Positions 8,051-17,200 of a stretch of 38,907 nt of DNA are shown here, in pieces. Each line of letters begins with the position of its first letter. The stretch's first letter is position 1. The position numbers and the translations under genes are program-made. The notes beneath the pieces are model-generated. The model had not been told where the DNA came from. It made no database searches and saw only the letters and a list, made by a program, of their open reading frames with translations. This DNA is from an uncultured Clostridia bacterium (GTDB lineage: Bacteria; Bacillota; Clostridia; Lachnospirales; Anaerotignaceae), in contig CAJUJJ010000024.1 in NCBI GenBank assembly GCA_910586765.1, positions 1-38,907 of the forward strand, written 5' to 3'.

Positions 8051-9982
8051 ATGTATGGTTTTATAAGAGTTGGTTCTGCAATACCAAAATGTAAATTAGC
8101 AGATTGTATTTATAACAAAGAAAAAATAATACGTATACTACAGCAAGCTTATGAAAAACAAATACAAGTACTTGTTTTTCCAGAATTATCTATTACGACA
8201 TATACCTGTGGAGATTTATTTTTTCAATCTTCTTTATTATCTTCTGCCAAAAATGGTCTTTATGACATTGTAAAGGCTTCACAAGACATTGATATTTTTG
8301 CAGTAGTAGGGTTACCTCTTTGTATAGACAATCAATTATTTAATTGTGCTGTGGCCATTTACAAAGGCACAATATTAGGTGTTGTACCAAAAAGCTGTTT
8401 GCCAAATTACGGAGAATTTTATGAAAAACGCTGGTTCTCTTCTGCAAAACAGCTTTTATCAAAAGAAATGCTTCTTTGTGGTCAAAAAGTACCCGTTGGA
8501 ACTGACTTAATATTCTCAGCTGAACAAATTCCTTATTGCAAAATTGGTATTGAAATTTGTGAAGATTTATGGAGTGCTATTCCTCCTAGTTCTTATCAGT
8601 CACTTTATGGTGCCACAATACTTTTAAATCCTTCTGCAAGCAATGAATTAGCTACAAAGTATGATTACAGAAAACAGTTGATTTCTCAACAATCTTCTCG
8701 TTGTATTGCTTCTTATGTTTATTCTTCTTCTGGAGTAGGAGAGTCTACACAAGATATGGTATTCAGTGGACATGGCTTAATATACGAAAACGGTACACTT
8801 TTAAAAGAATCTCAACGCTTTATAAAAGAAACACAACTAGTTTATGCAGATGTTGATTTAGAACTTTTAGCAAATGACAGAATGAAAAATACAACTTTTA
8901 TGGACACACAAAGCGAATTGCCTTCTTTTAGAGAAATTACTTTTTCCATGAAGCCACAGAATATTGATGAGTTAGAACGCACCATAAAATCACAGCCCTT
9001 TATACCAGAAAACAATGAATTTTTAGACAAAAGATGTCGTGATATATTTAATATACAAGTAGTAGGACTTGCTAGAAGAATAGAGCACGCTCATGCGAAA
9101 ACAGTTGTAGTTGGTATTTCTGGAGGACTAGACTCTACTCTTGCACTTTTAGTTTGTGCAAAAGCCTGTGATTATTTAGGTATTTCCAGAAATCATATTA
9201 TAGGTATCACTATGCCAGGTTTTGGTACAACAGACAGAACTTATCAAAATGCACTTTCTCTTATGGAAGCATTAGGTGTACAGATACGTGAAATTTCTAT
9301 ACAAAAAGCTGCGTTACAGCACTTTGAAGATATTGGACATGATGTTTCTATACACGATGTCACATATGAAAATACGCAGGCAAGAGAACGTACACAAATT
9401 TTAATGGACATTGCAAATAAAGAAAGTGGTTTTGTTGTAGGAACAGGAGACCTTTCTGAATTAGCACTTGGCTGGGCAACTTACAACGGCGACCATATGT
9501 CTATGTATGGCGTAAATGCTGGTGTTCCTAAAACACTCATTCGTGTGCTTGTTCGTTGGATTGCAGAATACGGTTCTCTTTCCCAAAAAGCCAATGAAAT
9601 ACTTTTCGATGTTTTGGACACTCCTGTAAGTCCTGAATTATTACCTCCAGATGAAGCTGGTAATATCAATCAAAAAACAGAAGAAATTGTTGGCCCTTAT
9701 GAACTACATGACTTTTTCCTTTACTATGTAGTTCGTTTTGGTTTCTCTCCTGCAAAAATACTATTTTTAGCAGAACAAGCATTTAATGGAGAATACGAAA
9801 GAGCAACATTGTTAAAATGGCTCAAGAACTTTTATCATCGCTTCTTTACACAACAATTTAAACGTTCTTGTTTACCAGATGGCCCAAAAGTAGGTACCAT
9901 ATCACTTTCCCCTCGTGGTGATTGGAGAATGCCTTCTGATGCTTTTAATACTGTATGGTTGGAAGAAGTTGAAAAATTATAA
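8051..9982 (+). CDS. nadE: Glutamine-dependent NAD+ synthetase
   Basis: 643 residues with two domains. The N-terminal nitrilase-type glutaminase (1-270) shows the triad Glu45 (VFPELS), Lys114 (VVPKSCLPNYGEFYEKRWF) and Cys170 (IEICEDLW). The C-terminal ATP-pyrophosphatase synthetase domain (from about 320) has the P-loop GISGGLDSTLAL (355-366) and GTGDLSELALGW. It amidates nicotinate adenine dinucleotide to NAD+, using glutamine as nitrogen donor. The start follows AAAAGGAGTG. It lies between lexA and a zinc-ribbon gene with short gaps, so all three probably share the LexA-controlled promoter. Confidence 0.97.
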   Translation: MYGFIRVGSAIPKCKLADCIYNKEKIIRILQQAYEKQIQVLVFPELSITTYTCGDLFFQSSLLSSAKNGLYDIVKASQDIDIFAVVGLPLCIDNQLFNCAVAIYKGTILGVVPKSCLPNYGEFYEKRWFSSAKQLLSKEMLLCGQKVPVGTDLIFSAEQIPYCKIGIEICEDLWSAIPPSSYQSLYGATILLNPSASNELATKYDYRKQLISQQSSRCIASYVYSSSGVGESTQDMVFSGHGLIYENGTLLKESQRFIKETQLVYADVDLELLANDRMKNTTFMDTQSELPSFREITFSMKPQNIDELERTIKSQPFIPENNEFLDKRCRDIFNIQVVGLARRIEHAHAKTVVVGISGGLDSTLALLVCAKACDYLGISRNHIIGITMPGFGTTDRTYQNALSLMEALGVQIREISIQKAALQHFEDIGHDVSIHDVTYENTQARERTQILMDIANKESGFVVGTGDLSELALGWATYNGDHMSMYGVNAGVPKTLIRVLVRWIAEYGSLSQKANEILFDVLDTPVSPELLPPDEAGNINQKTEEIVGPYELHDFFLYYVVRFGFSPAKILFLAEQAFNGEYERATLLKWLKNFYHRFFTQQFKRSCLPDGPKVGTISLSPRGDWRMPSDAFNTVWLEEVEKL

Positions 9983-10005
9983 ATATATTTAAGGGGGAGT
10001 TAATT

Positions 10006-10263
10006 ATGATTAATTTATATTTTAAAGATAAATGCCCTTATTGTAGTGAATTTATTTCAGAACGCTGTGATGATTATGTTATTGATACTTCTTATTACGA
10101 CAGAGAAATGGGAACTGAAACAGAATATACTATTGAATGTGATGAATATACTTGTCCAAATTGTGAAAAAAAATTCTCATTTCATGGGTCAATTTGGGAA
10201 TATCCAGAAGGAGCATTAAATCTAAATGATATAGTTATTGAACCTATTGATAGCATTGAATAG
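10006..10263 (+). CDS. Small acidic zinc-ribbon protein, function unknown
   Basis: 85 residues with a clear ribosome binding site (AAGGGGGAG). Two CPxC knuckles, CPYC at 10-13 and CPNC at 50-53, are separated by 36 residues, as in a zinc ribbon. The chain is strongly acidic. No further domain is recognised. It follows nadE by 23 bp and ends at a strong terminator, so it is the last gene of the lexA-nadE unit. Confidence 0.75.
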   Translation: MINLYFKDKCPYCSEFISERCDDYVIDTSYYDREMGTETEYTIECDEYTCPNCEKKFSFHGSIWEYPEGALNLNDIVIEPIDSIE

Positions 10264-10284
10264 AAATAAAAAATTCTTTTTTGT

Positions 10285-10313
10285 AAATATTGAGGGCAAC
10301 GCCCTCAATATTT
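10285..10313. terminator. Bidirectional terminator between zinc-ribbon gene and merR
   Basis: Perfect 13-bp stem AAATATTGAGGGC / GCCCTCAATATTT around an AAC loop. T-runs follow on the plus side (TTTCTTTT) and A-runs on the other. It sits between convergent genes and overlaps the last codons of merR. Confidence 0.85.
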
Positions 10314-10673
10314 CTTTTCACCTTTTTTAATTTCGTTTTCATACCACAATATTTTTTGACCTAGATTTTGTAAATACATTTCCCATTTCTTTTGTTGTTC
10401 TACCACAATATTATAATGTTTTCTGAGTAATTCCAATCTTTCTGGCATTGTTTTTTCTCCTTCATAGCGAAGTAAAGCATATTTTTGTATCTCCTGTAAT
10501 TTCATTCCTGTATCTTTCAGCCTTTTTATAAACTGCACCCATTCTACTTCTTTTTGTGTATAAACTCTCCTCCCCTTTTCATCTCTTGGTACAACAATCA
10601 ATTTTTTATCTTCATAATATCTTAGTGTATAAACACTCATACCTGTTTTTTTTGAAAACTCTCCTATTGTCAT
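10305..10673 (-). CDS. MerR family transcriptional regulator
   Basis: 122 residues. The N-terminal winged helix (TIGEFSKKTGMSVYTLRYYEDKKLI, then RRVYTQKEVEWVQFIKRLKDTGM) is typical MerR. A coiled dimerisation helix follows (about 75-110). There is no Cys-rich metal site, so it is not a metal-type MerR. The ATG is preceded by AAGGAG. It is divergent from a carboxymuconolactone decarboxylase-like gene whose promoter has the long 19-bp spacer that MerR activators act on, so it probably controls that gene. Confidence 0.88.
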   Translation of the reverse strand: MTIGEFSKKTGMSVYTLRYYEDKKLIVVPRDEKGRRVYTQKEVEWVQFIKRLKDTGMKLQEIQKYALLRYEGEKTMPERLELLRKHYNIVVEQQKKWEMYLQNLGQKILWYENEIKKGEKKY

Positions 10674-10704
10674 AAATTATTTTTCTCCTTTTCTTTTTTT
10701 GTTA

Positions 10705-10735
10705 TTGACTTCTAGTATACTCTAGCTTGTACACT
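10705..10735 (+). promoter_or_regulatory. MerR-type promoter with 19-bp spacer
   Basis: TTGACT (10705-10710) and TACACT (10730-10735) are separated by 19 bp. The spacer holds the self-complementary core AGTATACT and the flanking CTAG repeats. Over-long spacers with a central dyad are the hallmark of promoters activated by MerR proteins; a merR gene is divergent from it. Confidence 0.6.
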
Positions 10736-10780
10736 AACATTGTAACACAATACAACAATTACATAAGGAGGTTTTTTAAT

Positions 10781-11143
10781 ATGACACGTTACGAAAAAGG
10801 ATTACAGCAATTAAAAGCAATAGACGGAAAAGCAGGAGAAAATGTGATTACTTCTTTAGAAAATATTGCACCAGATTTAGGAAAATATATTATAGAATTT
10901 GCTTTTGGTGACATATACACTCGTAAAGAACTTTCTATAGCAGAAAGAGAAATCATTACACTTTCCAGTTTATTAACTGCTGGTGGTTGTGAAGCACAAT
11001 TAAAAGTACACATACAGTCTGCACTTCACATAGGTATTTCTCCTCAAAAAATAATAGAAATTTTTATGCAATGTATTCCTTACACTGGTTTTCCTAAAGT
11101 GTTAAATGCTGTATTTACAGCACAACAGTTATTTTGTAAATGA
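10781..11143 (+). CDS. Carboxymuconolactone decarboxylase family protein
   Basis: 120 residues starting at the ATG after ACATAAGGAGG. An upstream in-frame ATG at 10727 overlaps the promoter and is rejected. The domain signature is LSIAEREIITLSSLLTAGGCEAQLKVHIQSAL, followed by IIEIFMQCIPYTGFPKVLNA, the usual all-helical CMD fold. Only one Cys is present at the CxxC position of AhpD peroxidases, so it is not an AhpD-type disulfide reductase. The substrate is unknown. It stands alone between a MerR-type promoter and a strong terminator. Confidence 0.85.
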   Translation: MTRYEKGLQQLKAIDGKAGENVITSLENIAPDLGKYIIEFAFGDIYTRKELSIAEREIITLSSLLTAGGCEAQLKVHIQSALHIGISPQKIIEIFMQCIPYTGFPKVLNAVFTAQQLFCK

Positions 11144-11144
11144 T

Positions 11145-11185
11145 AAAAAAATCCTCTGTCTGAAAAACAGACAGAGGGATTTTTT
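11145..11185. terminator. Bidirectional terminator
   Basis: Stem pairing TCTGTCTG with CAGACAGA, extended by A/T arms with one bulge around a five-A loop, and flanked by A and T runs. It separates the convergent CMD and pyk genes. Confidence 0.85.
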
Positions 11186-11186
11186 A

Positions 11187-12947
11187 TTAATCTTGTTCTG
11201 GAATACCTGTATAAATATATCCTCTTTTTGGGTCTACTGTAATCAAACCATCATTTGGCATAAAGTCAATTACTTTCATATTGCAGGCAATCATAGGTAT
11301 ATTCAATGCTCTACATACATGTTCTGCATGACAACTGCTAATATGGTCTGGGTCTACTGGGCCAACAATCACAGCAGATGCTTTTTTAATGTATGGAAGC
11401 CAATCGCTGTCTGTTGTTGTAGTAACTAATATATCTCCTTTTCTGAAGTGAATTTCTGCCTCATTAAGCACTTTAATTACTCTTGCTGTTCCAGAAACTC
11501 TTTCTTTACCAAATCCTACCCCTTTTGCTAACACATCTCCTATTACATCTACTCTTAATGTATTTGTAGAACCTGTTACGCCAAGTGGTACACCTACTGC
11601 TATTACAATGGTATCTCCATTTTTTGCTAATCCGCTTTTTACTGCTGCTTCTATAGCAACATCAAATATTTCATCATCTTTTGGTCTTTCATGATACAAT
11701 GATTTACAGCCCCAAACTAAATTCATTTGACGCCATGCTCTTTCGTTCATAGTACAACCTACAATAGGGCAAGTTGGTCTATGTTTTGCTATCATTCTCG
11801 CTGTAAATCCAGATGTTGTTACAGTACAAATACAAGCTGTTTTTAATTCTGCTGCGGTAGTACAAGCTGCATAACTGATAGCATTTGTAATATTTTTAGC
11901 AGTACCAAATGTTCTTGTTAAATTATGGGAATAATTAATACTGTGTTCTGTTTTTTCTGCAATTTTTGCCATCATTGCAACTGCTTCTACTGGATAATCT
12001 CCCTTTGCTGTTTCTCCAGAAAGCATAATCGCATCAGAACCATCGAATATTGTATTTGCTACGTCATTCGCTTCTGCTCTTGTTGGTCTTGGGTTCGCTA
12101 TCATACTCTCCAACATTTGTGTTGCTGTAATGACTGGTTTACTTGCTGCATTTGCTTTTTCTATTAATGATTTTTGTACAAGAGGTACTTCTTCAGATGG
12201 TATTTCAACACCTAAGTCGCCACGTGCAACCATAATACTATCTGCTACTTCTAATATTTCATCAATATTAATAACGCCTTCTCTAGACTCTATTTTTGCA
12301 ATAATATGAATATCATTTCCGCCATTTTCTTCTAATACTTTTCTAATATTAATAACATCTTTTGCAGTACGTATAAATGATGCTGCAATATAGTCAAATC
12401 CCATTTCAATACCAAATTTAATATCTTCTATATCTCTCTCTGTTAAAGAAGGCAGATGTACATAAACATCAGGTAAATTCATACCTTTATTAGAACTTAC
12501 AAAACCACCATTTACAACGGTACAGTTAATATCATTTCCCTTTATACTATCTACACGCAGCTCTATCAAGCCATCATCAATAAGTACTCTGGAACCAATT
12601 TCCAAATCATTTGGCAAGTCTTGATATGTTACAGCAACTCTTTCTTGATTTCCTACAATATCCTCTGTTGTTAATGTAAATTTTGCATTTTTCTCTAAAT
12701 AATATTTTTCTGCATCAAATGTTTTCAGTCTAATTTCAGGCCCTTTTGTATCCAATATCAAAGGAATAGGTGCATTTAATTCTTCTCTTGCTTGTTTTAA
12801 TTTATTTATAATTTCTGTATGGGACTCATATGTACCATGTGAAAAATTGATACGTGCACCATCTAAACCGCTTCGTATTAAATTTTTCATAATTTCTACA
12901 TCATTTGTTGCTGGCCCCAATGTACAAACAATTTTTGTTCTTCTCAA
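11187..12947 (-). CDS. pyk: Pyruvate kinase with C-terminal PEP-utilising domain
   Basis: 586 residues, the length of the Bacillus-type enzyme. The barrel begins RRTKIVCTLGPATND; it holds MVARGDLGVEIP and ITATQMLESMI, which form the catalytic and signature region. The extra C-terminal phosphohistidine-like domain (about 480-586) reads GDILVTTTTDSDW and CHAEHVCRALNIPMI, but its His lies in a CHAEH setting rather than the classical TSHAA form. It makes pyruvate and ATP at the end of glycolysis. The start is a TTG 9 nt after AAAGGAGG. It has its own promoter after the pfkA terminator. Confidence 0.96.
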   Translation of the reverse strand: MRRTKIVCTLGPATNDVEIMKNLIRSGLDGARINFSHGTYESHTEIINKLKQAREELNAPIPLILDTKGPEIRLKTFDAEKYYLEKNAKFTLTTEDIVGNQERVAVTYQDLPNDLEIGSRVLIDDGLIELRVDSIKGNDINCTVVNGGFVSSNKGMNLPDVYVHLPSLTERDIEDIKFGIEMGFDYIAASFIRTAKDVINIRKVLEENGGNDIHIIAKIESREGVINIDEILEVADSIMVARGDLGVEIPSEEVPLVQKSLIEKANAASKPVITATQMLESMIANPRPTRAEANDVANTIFDGSDAIMLSGETAKGDYPVEAVAMMAKIAEKTEHSINYSHNLTRTFGTAKNITNAISYAACTTAAELKTACICTVTTSGFTARMIAKHRPTCPIVGCTMNERAWRQMNLVWGCKSLYHERPKDDEIFDVAIEAAVKSGLAKNGDTIVIAVGVPLGVTGSTNTLRVDVIGDVLAKGVGFGKERVSGTARVIKVLNEAEIHFRKGDILVTTTTDSDWLPYIKKASAVIVGPVDPDHISSCHAEHVCRALNIPMIACNMKVIDFMPNDGLITVDPKRGYIYTGIPEQD

Positions 12948-12970
12948 AACAATATTCCTCCTTTAATATC

Positions 12971-12999
12971 ATTATATCATTTGTTATATTATGATACAA
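12971..12999 (-). promoter_or_regulatory. Promoter of pyk
   Basis: On the minus strand TTGTAT (12994-12999), 17-bp spacer, TATAAT (12971-12976). It abuts the end of the pfkA terminator and lies just before the pyk ribosome binding site, so the pyk leader would be very short. Confidence 0.6.
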
Positions 13000-13060
13000 A
13001 AAGAACCGTAACAGGCAAATAGCTGTATTACAACATTTGCCTTCTATTTACGGTACTTTT
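12997..13060 (-). terminator. Terminator after pfkA
   Basis: Two-tier hairpin: an outer stem AAGTACCGTAA with TTACGGTTCTT (one mismatch) and an inner stem GGCAAAT with ATTTGCC, followed by a T-run on the minus strand. It separates pfkA from pyk, so the two are not simply one transcript. Confidence 0.75.
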
Positions 13061-13070
13061 TATTCCTTTT

Positions 13071-14054
13071 TTATTTTGAAATTGCCAATGTTTTTACAAT
13101 GTCATATAATTCAGCATCATATCTTTTTGACATTGCTAATGCTTCCTCTATATCCATTGTACCATATTGTCCTTTATTATATACAACAACTCTTGTTCTT
13201 TCTCCATTCATTAACGCTTGTACAGCTTTATAACCCATAATAGAAGCGTGCATACGGTCAAGTGCTGTTGGATTGCCTCCTCTTTGCAAATGTCCTAATA
13301 TTGTCGCTCTTGTTTGTATTCCTGTAATTTCTTGTATTTCTTTTGCTAATTTTTGTGAACCACCAACGCCCTCTGCTACTACAATCAAATTATGGCGTTT
13401 TCCTTTGCTTCTATTTTCTAATATTTGCTGTATTACTCTTTCATTATTTATCATATCTTTTTCTTCTGGCAACAATACTTCTTCTGCACCACCAGCCATA
13501 GCACACCACAATGCAATATATCCTGCATCTCTACCCATTACTTCTACTACAGAACATCTTTCATGTGAACTAGAAGTATCTCTTAATTTACTGATTGCCT
13601 CTGTTCCTGTATTTACAGCAGTATCAAAGCCTATTGTATACTCTGTACAGTTCATATCCAAGTCAATCGTTGCAGGAATACCAATACAATTTACACCATG
13701 TTTCGCTAATGCTTGACAACCTCTAAAAGAACCATCTCCACCAATTACAATCAATCCATCTAATCCCAAAACTTTATAAATTTTGGCTGCTTTTTCTTGT
13801 CCTTCTTCTGTCAACATTTCAAGGCAGCGTGCTGTATGCAATATTGTACCGCCTCTATTGATAATATCAGAAACATTTTTTCCTTCCAATGTCTTAATGT
13901 CAGCATTGAGCAAACCATCATATCCTTTACGGATACCTACTACTTCAATACCATTATTGATGCCTGTTCTAGCAACTGCCCTAATAGCAGCATTCATGCC
14001 AGGAGCATCTCCTCCACTTGTTAAGACACCGATTTTTTTCAGATTATGTTCCAT
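13071..14054 (-). CDS. pfkA: ATP-dependent 6-phosphofructokinase
   Basis: 327 residues from the ATG preceded by GGGAGG. A longer frame upstream has no ribosome binding site in place and is unlike the family. Motifs are LTSGGDAPGMNAAIRA (11-26), GGDGSFRG (105-112; Gly after Asp marks ATP rather than pyrophosphate use), and PATIDLD (127-133) with the catalytic Asp131. The usual TIDND is TIDLD here, a variant I recall from other clostridial enzymes. It phosphorylates fructose 6-phosphate, committing it to glycolysis. It lies between dnaE and pyk, a conserved Bacillota order. Confidence 0.95.
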   Translation of the reverse strand: MEHNLKKIGVLTSGGDAPGMNAAIRAVARTGINNGIEVVGIRKGYDGLLNADIKTLEGKNVSDIINRGGTILHTARCLEMLTEEGQEKAAKIYKVLGLDGLIVIGGDGSFRGCQALAKHGVNCIGIPATIDLDMNCTEYTIGFDTAVNTGTEAISKLRDTSSSHERCSVVEVMGRDAGYIALWCAMAGGAEEVLLPEEKDMINNERVIQQILENRSKGKRHNLIVVAEGVGGSQKLAKEIQEITGIQTRATILGHLQRGGNPTALDRMHASIMGYKAVQALMNGERTRVVVYNKGQYGTMDIEEALAMSKRYDAELYDIVKTLAISK

Positions 14055-14119
14055 GCTTCCATTCCTCCCAATCTTCATCGTTTCTCTTTTTTTATTTATA
14101 ACTATAAGCAGTGTGGAAC

Positions 14120-14215
14120 AAAAATGGTAAAGCAATACATTACTTTTTATTTCTATTCCCCAAATCCCTAAAAAATAAAATACTTTTAAGGCTTTCACTG
14201 CAATTTACCATTTTT
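14120..14215. repeat. Inverted repeat in the pfkA leader
   Basis: AAAAATGGTAAA (14120-14131) is matched perfectly by TTTACCATTTTT (14204-14215), 72 bp apart, in the 243-bp gap between dnaE and pfkA. It could fold in the pfkA leader or be two sites for one protein. Nothing else was recognised in this gap. Confidence 0.5.
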
Positions 14216-14297
14216 ATGAATTTATGCTTTTGTTAATATTGTAAACGTTATGGCTCTCATTGTAAATAATAAATTTATTTCTTTTTTATTGATTATG

Positions 14298-17200
14298 CTA
14301 TATATTTTTATTTTTTACAATTACATTTGTATCACCTAAAAGCAATTCTAGCTCTTGTATTGCTAAAGCACTTTGCTCAAACCAATAACGACTATCTGCT
14401 TTTAACATTTGTCCTGTTTTTCTATTGTCAATATATACAGGCATACTGCCATGATGTTTTAAAAGCACTTTTATAATATCTTGTAAATTTACTTTACTTT
14501 GTTTCTCCAACACTAGACCTAATACAAAATATGGTTCTCCTTCTGTATTCAAAAAGTCTATTTGTGAAGCAATTAATTTTGTTTCTCCTTCTGCTGAAAT
14601 ACTTGCCCTACCCTTTACAATTACAACAGCATCTTCTTGTATTTGACGAGACACTTTTTCATACACATTTGAAAACACTACAACTTCTATTGTACCACTT
14701 AAGTCTTCCAATGTTACAAATGCCATTTTAGTACCTGCTCTTGTATGTTTTACACTTTTATGTATTATCATACCACCTATTGTTACTCTTTGCCCATCAA
14801 ATATTTTTATATTTTGTTCTTCATCTACCAAAAAGTCTTTACTGACGCAATTTATTTTTTGTTTTAACATTTCTTCATATTCTGCAAGAGGGTGACCACT
14901 TACATAAATTCCCAAAACTTCTTTTTCTAACGCAAGTTTTTCTTTTATAGGATATTCCTCTTTTTTAGGCAATTCTTCTACAGCATACATTTGTTTTTGT
15001 TCTCCCATATCAAACAAAGACATTTGTCCTTCTAAATTATTTTTACGAGATTGTCCAATACCATCTAATATACTTTTATATACTGTCATATACTGAGAAC
15101 GAAATCCTCCCAAAGAGTCAAATGCACCTGCTTTTATAAGACTTTCCAAACTTCTTCTGTTAAGTTCTCCTGTCTCCATACGATTACAGAAATCTGTAAG
15201 AGAAGTATATACTCCATTTTTTTCTCTTTCTGCTACCAATGCTTTTATGGTATTTTTTCCCACATTTTTTATCGCTGATAAACTAAATCGTATTTTGCCG
15301 TCAGATACTGAAAAATGTCCAAATCCTTCATTAATATCTGGAGGCAATAATGTAATATTCATTTTTTTACATTCATCAATATATCCAGACAATTTATCAG
15401 AATTATCCATAACACTTGTCATTAATGCTGCCATAAATTCTACAGGGTAATGCGTTTTCAACCATGCCGTTTGATAACCTACTACAGCATAACAAACAGC
15501 ATGACTTTTATTAAAAGCATATTTTGCAAAATCTGTCATTTCATCAAATATTTTTGCTGCGGTATTTTCATCAATGCCATTTTTAATACAGCCTGCTACT
15601 TCTTCTCCTATACCATATATAAAGTTTTTTCTTTCTTGTGCCATAACATCAGCTTTTTTCTTGCTCATTGCTCTACGCACTAAATCGCTTCGCCCTAAGC
15701 TATATCCAGCCAAATCACGCACTATTTGCATAACCTGTTCTTGATACACAATACAACCATATGTTGCTTTTAATATTGGTTCCAATGAAGGGTGTGTGTA
15801 TTGTATGTTTTCTTTTTCTCTTTTTCCTTTGATATATTTTGGTATAAAGTCCATAGGGCCGGGACGATAAAGAGAAATCCCTGCAATTAAATCTTCTAAA
15901 TTGCTTGGCTGTAATTCTCTTAAAAACTGTTTCATACCGCCGCTTTCCAACTGAAATATTCCTTCTGTTTTTCCCTGTGCTATCAGTTGATATACTTCTG
16001 GTTCTTTTTGGTCAATATGGTCAATGTCTATTTTAATACCATGTATTCTTTCAATTTCTTTTACTGCATTTTGTATTACTGTCAATGTTCTTAATCCCAA
16101 AAAGTCCATTTTTAGTATACCCAATTCTTCCAATGTATTCATAGTATACTGTGTAGTAATTGCTCCATCATTAGAATTTAAAGGTACATATTCCATTACA
16201 GCATCTCTACATATTACCACACCTGCAGCGTGAGTAGAGGCGTGTCTTGGTAGTCCTTCCAATCTCATTGACATATCTATTAAATAACGTGTGCTTTCTT
16301 CTGTATCATATGCTCGTTTTAATTCTAAATTTGTTTTCAATGCTTTTTCTATTGTTATACCCAATTCTGTAGGTATCATTTTTGAAACTCTATCTACATC
16401 TGCATAAGGCATTGCCAAAGCACGCCCTACATCTTTTATTGCTGCTCTTGCTGCCATTGTTCCAAATGTAATAATTTGTGCAACATGGTCTTCTCCATAT
16501 TTTTTAATAACATAGTCAATCACTTCTTGTCTTCTTTCATAGCAAAAGTCAACATCAATATCTGGCATACTTACTCTTTCTGGATTTAAAAACCTTTCAA
16601 ATATTAAATCATACGCCGTAGGGTCTATTGTTGTAATAGACAAGCAATAAGAAATAATACTTCCTGCTGCTGAGCCTCTACCTGGCCCTACAATAATACC
16701 ATTATCTTTTGAAAATTTAATAAAATCCCAAACAATCAAAAAATAATCTACATATCCCATTGTTTCAATGGTATTTAATTCATAATCTAGTCTTTTTTTT
16801 AATTGTTCTGATGCGTTGGGATATTTTTCAACAAAACCTGCATAGCACAATTCTCTCAAATACTGTTTTGCTGTTTTTCCTTCTGGCACATCAAAGCGGG
16901 GCAACTTTAAATCATGAAATACAAACTCCACATTGCATCTGTCTGCAATAGCTTGTGTATTTTCCAGTGCCTCTACATCTTCTGGAAAAAGTGAATACAT
17001 TTCTTCTACACTTTTTACATAAAATTGACCGCCTTCATATCTCATTCTATTTTCATCATTGACTGTTTTTCCTGTTTGTATACATAACAATATATCATGT
17101 GATACATTATCCTCTTTATAAATATAATGGCTGTCATTAGAGCAAATCATAGGAATACCTGTTTCATTATGTATTTTCCTCAATGCCTCATTCACTATTT

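Noticed and set aside
14055..14198. N-terminal extension of pfkA by 48 residues
   Set aside because: The extension is unlike phosphofructokinases, and GGGAGG is correctly spaced only for the ATG at 14054.
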